Positions 6,349-10,228 of a DNA stretch of 10,228 bases are shown here, one piece after another. The notes below the pieces were generated by a model. It did no database searches, was not told where the DNA came from, and saw only the letters and a program-made list of their open reading frames with translations. The stretch comes from Alphaproteobacteria bacterium. GTDB taxonomy: Bacteria; Pseudomonadota; Alphaproteobacteria; Micropepsales; Micropepsaceae. How positions within the stretch are numbered: the first letter of the stretch is position 1; each line of letters starts with the position of its first letter. The position numbers were made by a program, and so were the translations under genes. Location: positions 1 through 10,228 of the forward strand of contig JAGWSK010000253.1 in assembly GCA_028869355.1 (NCBI GenBank), read 5' to 3'.

Positions 6349-7227
6349 ATGGCCGCTTTTGGATTGGGGAAAAAATTCAGCCTGATTTGCGCGGTCGCCG
6401 CCGCATTGTGCTGCGTACAAAACACCGGAGGCGCCGAAACACCTGAGGATGTCGATCTGGCGCTGGTGATTGCCACCGACGTCTCCTACAGCATCGATGA
6501 AAACGAAGCGCATTTTCAACGCCATGGCGCGGTTGCGGCATTCCGCAATCCCGACGTCATAAAGGCGATCGAGAGCGGCCCGCGTGGACGCATCGCGGTG
6601 GCCTATATCGACTTCGCAACGATAGGCGCCAACAAAGTGATCGCCGGCTGGCACGTGATCCGCGACGAATCCACGGCGGAGCAATTCGCCGCCATGCTCG
6701 AAGCGGCGCCGCGCACATTGGGCGTCAACACTTCGATCAGCAGCGGAATTGAGCTGGCGATGCATCTGCTCGAAACCAGCGGAATCCGTGCCGAAAAACG
6801 AATGATCGACATCTCGGGCGACGGTCCGAACAATGAAGGCCATCTGGTCGACCGGGTGCGCGACGAAGCAGTCGCCAAAGGCATTGTCATCAATGGCTTG
6901 CCGATCATGACGCCGGCGGATCAATTCGACATTTATTACCTGCCGGACATCGACAAATATTATGCCGGCTGCGTCATCGGCGGCCAGGGATCCTTCATCC
7001 AGGTCGCGCACGGGTTTGAAGATCTGGAACGCGCGCTCCGGCGCAAGCTGATCCTGGAAATCTCCGATGCCACGCCATCCCGGCCGCTGCTGAGAAAAGT
7101 CGCGGCGGTTGTCCCGCCGCCGCATCCCGCCTATGACAAAGGCTGTGACATCGGCGAGCGAATGCGGTTCGGACAACTGCGCAGCCCGGAACGTGAGGCG
7201 GATCTCGAATTTATGCCGATCGAGTGA
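6349..7227 (+). CDS. Secreted DUF1194 / von Willebrand factor A-like protein
   Basis: This 292-residue protein begins with a Sec-type signal (Lys-Lys at residues 8-9, hydrophobic core about 10-23, likely cleavage near GGA-E at 29/30). A von Willebrand A-like domain follows. The metal-ion-dependent adhesion site is present as Asp44-x-Ser46-x-Ser48, with probable partners Thr128 in NTSIS and Asp158 in SGDGPNN. The phrases ISGDGPNNEG, INGLPIM and YYAGCVIGGQGSF match what I know of DUF1194 proteins, common in alphaproteobacteria and of unknown function. It probably binds a divalent cation and a partner protein in the periplasm. The frame is open upstream to 6049, but AGGAGG at 6335-6340 stands eight bases before this ATG and gives a proper signal peptide. 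The Cys pair at 21-22 is not a clean lipobox. An in-frame GTG at 6325 is a weaker alternative. Confidence 0.92.
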   Translation: MAAFGLGKKFSLICAVAAALCCVQNTGGAETPEDVDLALVIATDVSYSIDENEAHFQRHGAVAAFRNPDVIKAIESGPRGRIAVAYIDFATIGANKVIAGWHVIRDESTAEQFAAMLEAAPRTLGVNTSISSGIELAMHLLETSGIRAEKRMIDISGDGPNNEGHLVDRVRDEAVAKGIVINGLPIMTPADQFDIYYLPDIDKYYAGCVIGGQGSFIQVAHGFEDLERALRRKLILEISDATPSRPLLRKVAAVVPPPHPAYDKGCDIGERMRFGQLRSPEREADLEFMPIE

Positions 7228-7256
7228 CGGCCGCGCCAGAGGCTGAACACGCAAAA

Positions 7257-7285
7257 ACCCGCGTGGCACCATCTCGCCCGCGGGT
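7257..7285 (-). terminator. Hairpin with T-tract readable on the minus strand
   Basis: ACCCGCG (7257-7263) and CGCGGGT (7279-7285) form a 7-bp stem with a 15-base loop. The five A bases at 7253-7257 give a T-tract only when read on the minus strand. On the plus strand, where the upstream gene ends at 7227, no T-run follows, so it would stop plus transcription poorly. The long loop makes it weak. Confidence 0.3.
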
Positions 7286-7362
7286 GCGAACCTGGTTTAT
7301 AACCGCGCCCGGTGAAGAACGGGTCAATCGCGTGCGGATGGCATGCGTACCGCCCGGAAGAT

Positions 7363-7367
7363 GGAGG
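7363..7367 (+). promoter_or_regulatory. Shine-Dalgarno that fixes the MBL-fold gene start
   Basis: GGAGG stands eight bases before the ATG at 7376 and decides for it against the in-frame ATG at 7343. Confidence 0.7.
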
Positions 7368-7375
7368 GACTACTG

Positions 7376-8302
7376 ATGAAACTTGCCTGGACCGCCGGCC
7401 TGACAGCCGCCGTCAGCCTGATTGCCGTTGGCGCTTATGCGCAAGGCCAGAATTTTGCCAATGTTCAGATCAAAACTACGCCGCTCGGACACAACCTGTT
7501 CATGCTTGAAGGCCAGGGCGGCAATATCACGGTCGCCTGCGGCCAGGATGGCTACATTCAGGTCGATGGCGAATTCGCGCCGCTGCACGACAAGATCAAA
7601 GCCGCGGTCGATCGCGTCTGCGGTGGAAAGCCGATCAAATATCTTATCAACACGCATTTCCATGGCGACCACACCGGCGGCAATGCGGGCTTCGCCAAAG
7701 ACGGCGCAACCATCGTCGCGCAGGAGAATCTGAAGCTGCGGCTCGAACACGGCACCACGAATGCCAATGGCCAGAAGACGCCGCCCGCCGAGAAGATTGC
7801 CCTCCCGACGAAGACCTACACCAACGAAGGCATTCAGTTGATGGTCGATGGCCAGAGCGCAATGGTCAACCATCCGAAAAGCGCCCACACCGACACCGAT
7901 TCCTACGTGTATTTCGCGGCTGCCGATGTGATCTCTACCGGTGACATCGTCAGCACCGGCAACCGCTATGTCACGATCGATTACAAGAATGGCGGCAGCA
8001 TCAACGGCATTATTTCGACGGTCGAAACCTATATCCGCATGGGCGACGACCAGACCAAATATGTGCCGGGCCATGGCGAGCTCACGAACAAGGCCGGCCT
8101 CCAGCGCTATCACGATCAGCTGGTGCAGATTCGCGACGCCGTGCAGAACGAGGTCAAGTCGAGCAAGACCGAGGCGCAAGCCGTCGCCGACAAACCACTC
8201 GCCCAGGTCGGGGCCGAACTGCACACCAACCAGATGCAGGACGACACCATGGTGAGGGCGGTGTATCAGTCCCTGAAAGGCGCCAAGGCGAACAAAGCCT
8301 GA
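7376..8302 (+). CDS. Exported metallo-beta-lactamase-fold hydrolase
   Basis: With the start at 7376 the protein has 308 residues. A Sec signal (MKLAW, hydrophobic to about 20, cleavage near AYA-QGQ at 22/23) sends it to the periplasm. The dinuclear metal site is complete: THFHGDH at 93-99 (His94, His96, Asp98, His99), His171 in AHTDTDS, Asp190 in STGD, and His233 in PGHGE. This pattern is shared by many MBL-fold enzymes (quinoprotein-associated, SoxH-like and B-type lactamase-like), so the substrate is open. Nothing shows it acts on beta-lactams. The C-terminal 60 residues are helical and charged. GGAGG at 7363-7367 is eight bases from this ATG; an in-frame ATG at 7343 would place 11 residues before the signal and lacks a good site. 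It lies 148 bp after the DUF1194 gene and ends before a strong terminator. Confidence 0.93.
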   Translation: MKLAWTAGLTAAVSLIAVGAYAQGQNFANVQIKTTPLGHNLFMLEGQGGNITVACGQDGYIQVDGEFAPLHDKIKAAVDRVCGGKPIKYLINTHFHGDHTGGNAGFAKDGATIVAQENLKLRLEHGTTNANGQKTPPAEKIALPTKTYTNEGIQLMVDGQSAMVNHPKSAHTDTDSYVYFAAADVISTGDIVSTGNRYVTIDYKNGGSINGIISTVETYIRMGDDQTKYVPGHGELTNKAGLQRYHDQLVQIRDAVQNEVKSSKTEAQAVADKPLAQVGAELHTNQMQDDTMVRAVYQSLKGAKANKA

Positions 8303-8340
8303 CGCCATTCCACTGGCGCGCCGGGTGAGGGGTGAGTCAA

Positions 8341-8371
8341 AAAACGGCGGCGATGTGATCGCCGCCGTTTT
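8341..8371. terminator. Strong bidirectional intrinsic terminator
   Basis: AAAACGGCGGCGAT and ATCGCCGCCGTTTT form a perfect 14-bp stem with a three-base GTG loop. A-rich and T-rich flanks on either side allow stopping from both directions. It lies 38 bp after the MBL-fold gene stop and separates that gene from the cupin. Confidence 0.9.
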
Positions 8372-8429
8372 CATTTCCGAGTTCACGCTCCCCTTATTGC
8401 AGCGCGTTCCGACAGCAGCAGAGCTATCG

Positions 8430-8441
8430 TTCCGTACGGAA
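8430..8441. promoter_or_regulatory. Perfect 12-bp palindrome, candidate operator
   Basis: TTCCGTACGGAA is fully self-complementary and sits between the two terminator-like hairpins, about 150 bp before the cupin start. The form is typical of binding sites for small dimeric repressors such as TetR-type proteins. No regulator gene is visible nearby. Confidence 0.45.
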
Positions 8442-8491
8442 ATACATTTTGCAAAGCGGAGCGCAGCAAATTTGGGGAGGGCCCGTCTACG

Positions 8492-8520
8492 GCGGCGACC
8501 AAATCGCCGCGTTTTCGTTT
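8492..8520 (+). terminator. Second terminator-like hairpin upstream of the cupin
   Basis: GCGGCGA (8492-8498) and TCGCCGC (8504-8510) make a 7-bp stem with loop CCAAA, followed by GTTTTCGTTT. It resembles the hairpin at 8341-8371. It would end a short transcript from the spacer, or act as an attenuator in the cupin leader if the promoter lies upstream. Confidence 0.6.
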
Positions 8521-8588
8521 ATCAACACTCGACGCCAAACAGCGGCATAATCCAAACGGCGGCAATCGCTCGTGCGCAGGAGAAAGCG

Positions 8589-8996
8589 ATGGAACTTACG
8601 CGAAACGGCTCGCGCCCATCCCAAAAGGGACCAGAGCAATTCTTCACCGGAACGGTTCGCATCGATCCGATCGTTCAGGCCCCGGAACCATCGCGTGTCA
8701 CGGCGGGATGCGTGACATTCGAGCCGGGTGCGCGTTCGGCCTGGCACACGCACCCGCTGGGACAAACGCTGATCGTCACGTCGGGGCTTGGCTGGACTCA
8801 GTGCTGGGGCGGTCCGATCGAGGAAATCCGCCCCGGCGATGTGGTGTGGTGTCCGCCCGGCATCAAGCATTGGCATGGCGCAACCCCGTCGACCGCGATG
8901 ACGCACATTGCGATCACCGAACAGCTCAACGGCAAAAATGTCGAATGGCTGGAAAAAGTCAGCGATGAGCAATACCGCGCCAACTTTATTGGGTGA
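8589..8996 (+). CDS. Mn-cupin related to bacterial hydroxynitrile lyases ((R)-mandelonitrile lyase-like)
   Basis: This 135-residue single-domain cupin has no signal peptide and is probably a cytoplasmic homo-oligomer. Motif 1 gives His53, His55 and Gln59 in WHTHPLGQT, with Gln where many cupins have Glu. Motif 2 gives His94 in PGIKHWHG. From memory these are the same residues, at the same numbers, that bind manganese in the Granulicella tundricola hydroxynitrile lyase, and long stretches such as FTGTVRIDP, TFEPGAR and RPGDVVW closely resemble that enzyme. His96 and His106 are also present. Positions 40, 42 and 110, reported to tune lyase activity there, are Gly, Val and Thr here. The natural role in bacteria is unclear; cyanohydrin cleavage is plausible, and another reaction is possible. 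AGGAGA at 8578-8583 is five bases from the ATG, so the in-frame extension to 8325, which runs through two hairpins, is rejected. Confidence 0.88.
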   Translation: MELTRNGSRPSQKGPEQFFTGTVRIDPIVQAPEPSRVTAGCVTFEPGARSAWHTHPLGQTLIVTSGLGWTQCWGGPIEEIRPGDVVWCPPGIKHWHGATPSTAMTHIAITEQLNGKNVEWLEKVSDEQYRANFIG

Positions 8997-9091
8997 GCCC
9001 CGCAGTTTTTGGTTAATATCTGACGCGCTGCCTGTCGGTACGGTCTCCGGCATAAAACTGCAATTCGGCGGCGCACGCTAACAACACGACA

Positions 9092-9121
9092 CTCAAGCCT
9101 CGCAAGCACAGCCCTCAAGCC
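9092..9121 (+). repeat. Direct repeat CTCAAGCC, 22-bp spacing
   Basis: CTCAAGCC occurs at 9092-9099 and 9114-9121. The 22-bp period is about two helical turns, 25 bp before the dehydrogenase start codon. It may be a protein binding site or chance. Confidence 0.25.
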
Positions 9122-9145
9122 GCCGTGCCCCGAGTGGAGAATTGA

Positions 9146-10213
9146 ATGCGATTGCTGGTTCTGCCGGGCGATGGGATCGGCCCGGAAATCACTGCGGCGA
9201 CACTGACGGTCTTGCGCAAAGTGGCCGATGTTTTCGGTTTCCCGCTGGAATTCCAGGAAGAAGCGGTCGGGCATGTCAGCCTTCAGCAATATGGCACCAC
9301 GGTCCGCCCCAACCTTCTCGATTTAGCCAGATCGGCCGATGGGCTGATCCTGGGACCGGCCGCCACGTTTGACTTCCGCGATCCGGCGAAGGGCGAAATC
9401 AATCCGTCGGCGTTCTTCCGCAAGTCGCTCGATCTGTTTGCCAATATCCGCCCCTGCCGCACCTGGCCCGGTTTGCCGCAAAAGCTCGGCGCATTCGATC
9501 TCGTAATCGCCCGCGAAAATACCGAGGGCTTCTATGCCGACCGCAATATGGTGCAGGGCAATGGCGAAATGCAGGTCACCGAAGATGTGGTGATCTCATT
9601 GCGCCGGGTGACCCGAAAGGCCTGCGCACGCATTGCGAAGGTGGCATTCGAACTGGCGCAGCAGCGGCGCAAGCACGTCACCGCGGTGCACAAGGCCAAT
9701 GTTCTCAAACTCGGCGACGGCATGTTCCTCGATGAATGCCGCAAACTGCAGCGGCAATTTCCCGGCGTAACCCTGGACGAACTGATCGTTGACGCCGCAA
9801 TGGCGCATCTCATCCGTCATCCGCAGGACTTCGATGTCATCGTCACCACCAATATGTATGGCGATATCATTTCGGACATGACCGCGGAAGCATCGGGCAG
9901 CCTGGGCCTTGGCGGATCGCTGAATGCCGGCGACAATTACGCGATGGCGCAGGCGTCGCACGGTTCGGCGCCCGATATTGCCGGGCGCAATATCGCCAAT
10001 CCGTTTTCGCTCATCCTTTCCGCCGCCCAATTGCTCGATTGGCTTGGCCGGCGCAAAGGCCAATCGGGCTGTTGCGAGGCCGCATCAGCAATCACCCGCG
10101 CGATCGAAAATGCCGTCGTGGCGGGGGAGATCACGCGCGATATCGGTGGTAGGCTCGGCACCAAAGAAACGGGTGAAGCCCTGGCCAGACAAATCGAAAA
10201 TGACCGCAATTGA
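9146..10213 (+). CDS. Isocitrate/isopropylmalate dehydrogenase-family protein (NAD-type beta-decarboxylating dehydrogenase)
   Basis: This 355-residue protein is the normal length for the family of metal-dependent oxidative decarboxylases of beta-hydroxy acids. GDGIGPEI is at residues 8-15. The arginines that bind the malate moiety are Arg92, Arg102 (in ANIRP) and Arg123 (in RENTEG). Tyr130 and Lys183 (VHKANVLK) are the catalytic pair, Asp216, Asp240 and Asp244 the metal ligands, and HGSAPDIAG (272-280) the NAD loop. The specificity segment before Arg92 is NPSAFF. It lacks the E-x-x-L-L of isopropylmalate dehydrogenase, and its Asn86 and Ser88 fall where isocitrate dehydrogenase has Ser and Asn. 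I therefore do not call it leuB or icd; D-malate, tartrate or another hydroxy acid is possible. GGAGA at 9136-9140 gives a good start. It follows the cupin by 149 bp and may be co-transcribed with it. Confidence 0.92.
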   Translation: MRLLVLPGDGIGPEITAATLTVLRKVADVFGFPLEFQEEAVGHVSLQQYGTTVRPNLLDLARSADGLILGPAATFDFRDPAKGEINPSAFFRKSLDLFANIRPCRTWPGLPQKLGAFDLVIARENTEGFYADRNMVQGNGEMQVTEDVVISLRRVTRKACARIAKVAFELAQQRRKHVTAVHKANVLKLGDGMFLDECRKLQRQFPGVTLDELIVDAAMAHLIRHPQDFDVIVTTNMYGDIISDMTAEASGSLGLGGSLNAGDNYAMAQASHGSAPDIAGRNIANPFSLILSAAQLLDWLGRRKGQSGCCEAASAITRAIENAVVAGEITRDIGGRLGTKETGEALARQIENDRN

Positions 10214-10228
10214 ATCGGGCGTTATTGC
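10200..10228 (+). CDS. Possible start of a further gene, cut by the window end
   Basis: An ATG at 10200 lies in another frame inside the last codons of the dehydrogenase and stays open to the window end (nine residues, starting MTAIESG). It overlaps the dehydrogenase stop by 14 bases, an arrangement typical of translational coupling in an operon. No Shine-Dalgarno is evident and nine codons give no family information. Confidence 0.3.

Noticed and set aside
6213..6476. N-terminal extension of the alpha/beta hydrolase to 432 residues
   Set aside because: It would bury the twin-arginine signal, overlap the divergent DUF1194 gene, and ignore the AGGAGG placed seven bases before 6212.
6253..7272. 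Long minus-strand open frame (339 codons) opposite the DUF1194 gene
   Set aside because: It mirrors a gene with clear signal peptide, MIDAS motif and ribosome binding site; the minus product shows no family pattern and is a GC-rich shadow.
7264..7278. Possible sigma-54 promoter beginning TGGCAC
   Set aside because: The -12 element does not match TTGC at the required spacing; a near match appears only when shifted by one base.
7376..8302. Antibiotic-resistance beta-lactamase
   Set aside because: Only the general MBL metal site is seen. Nothing in the sequence marks a B1/B2/B3 lactamase, so a resistance function is not claimed.
7370..8386. Long minus-strand open frame (338 codons) opposite the MBL-fold gene
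   Set aside because: The plus strand encodes a complete MBL metal site. The minus frame also starts beyond the strong terminator at 8341-8371 and has no recognisable domain.
8325..8588. N-terminal extension of the cupin to 223 residues
   Set aside because: The extension runs through two hairpins and the palindrome; a good AGGAGA site precedes 8589 and homologues I recall begin at this Met.

Overview
The window looks like chromosomal DNA of an alphaproteobacterium. The GC content is high, the ribosome binding sites are strong AGGAGG types, there is a Tat-exported hydrolase, a DUF1194-type von Willebrand protein, and an ABC exporter of the MsbA-related alphaproteobacterial type. The order cannot be fixed from sequence alone; Rhizobiales-like relatives are my best guess. 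I see no rRNA, tRNA, transposase, integrase or CRISPR array.

Layout. Bases 1-497 hold the C-terminal end of a gene cut by the window edge. It is probably the winged-helix tail of a fused MFS drug exporter. An SDR oxidoreductase follows (573-1328, +). It converges on an MsbA-like ABC exporter (1500-3320, -) across a spacer built of inverted heptamer arrays. The ABC gene diverges from a 14-TM DHA2-type MFS exporter (3445-4989, +) over a 124-bp spacer with several palindromes. The MFS gene converges on a Tat-exported alpha/beta hydrolase (5178-6212, -) across a spacer with a roughly 124-bp inverted-repeat element. The hydrolase diverges from a secreted DUF1194/VWA protein (6349-7227, +). That gene is followed by an exported metallo-beta-lactamase-fold hydrolase (7376-8302, +), then a strong terminator, a spacer with a perfect palindrome and a second similar hairpin. 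A small Mn-cupin resembling bacterial hydroxynitrile lyases (8589-8996, +) and an isocitrate/isopropylmalate dehydrogenase-family enzyme (9146-10213, +) close the window. Another gene may begin at 10200 in a stop/start overlap.

How the genes may work together. The left half is rich in exporters: an MFS tail, an ABC exporter and a DHA2 MFS. The middle encodes three consecutive envelope or periplasmic proteins. The right end encodes two small-molecule enzymes. Nothing ties all of these into one pathway, and I found no clear novel defence or mobile system. The best leads are the HNL-like cupin, the SDR with Cys at the tetrad Asn position, the two inverted-repeat intergenic elements, and the paired terminator-like hairpins around a palindrome.
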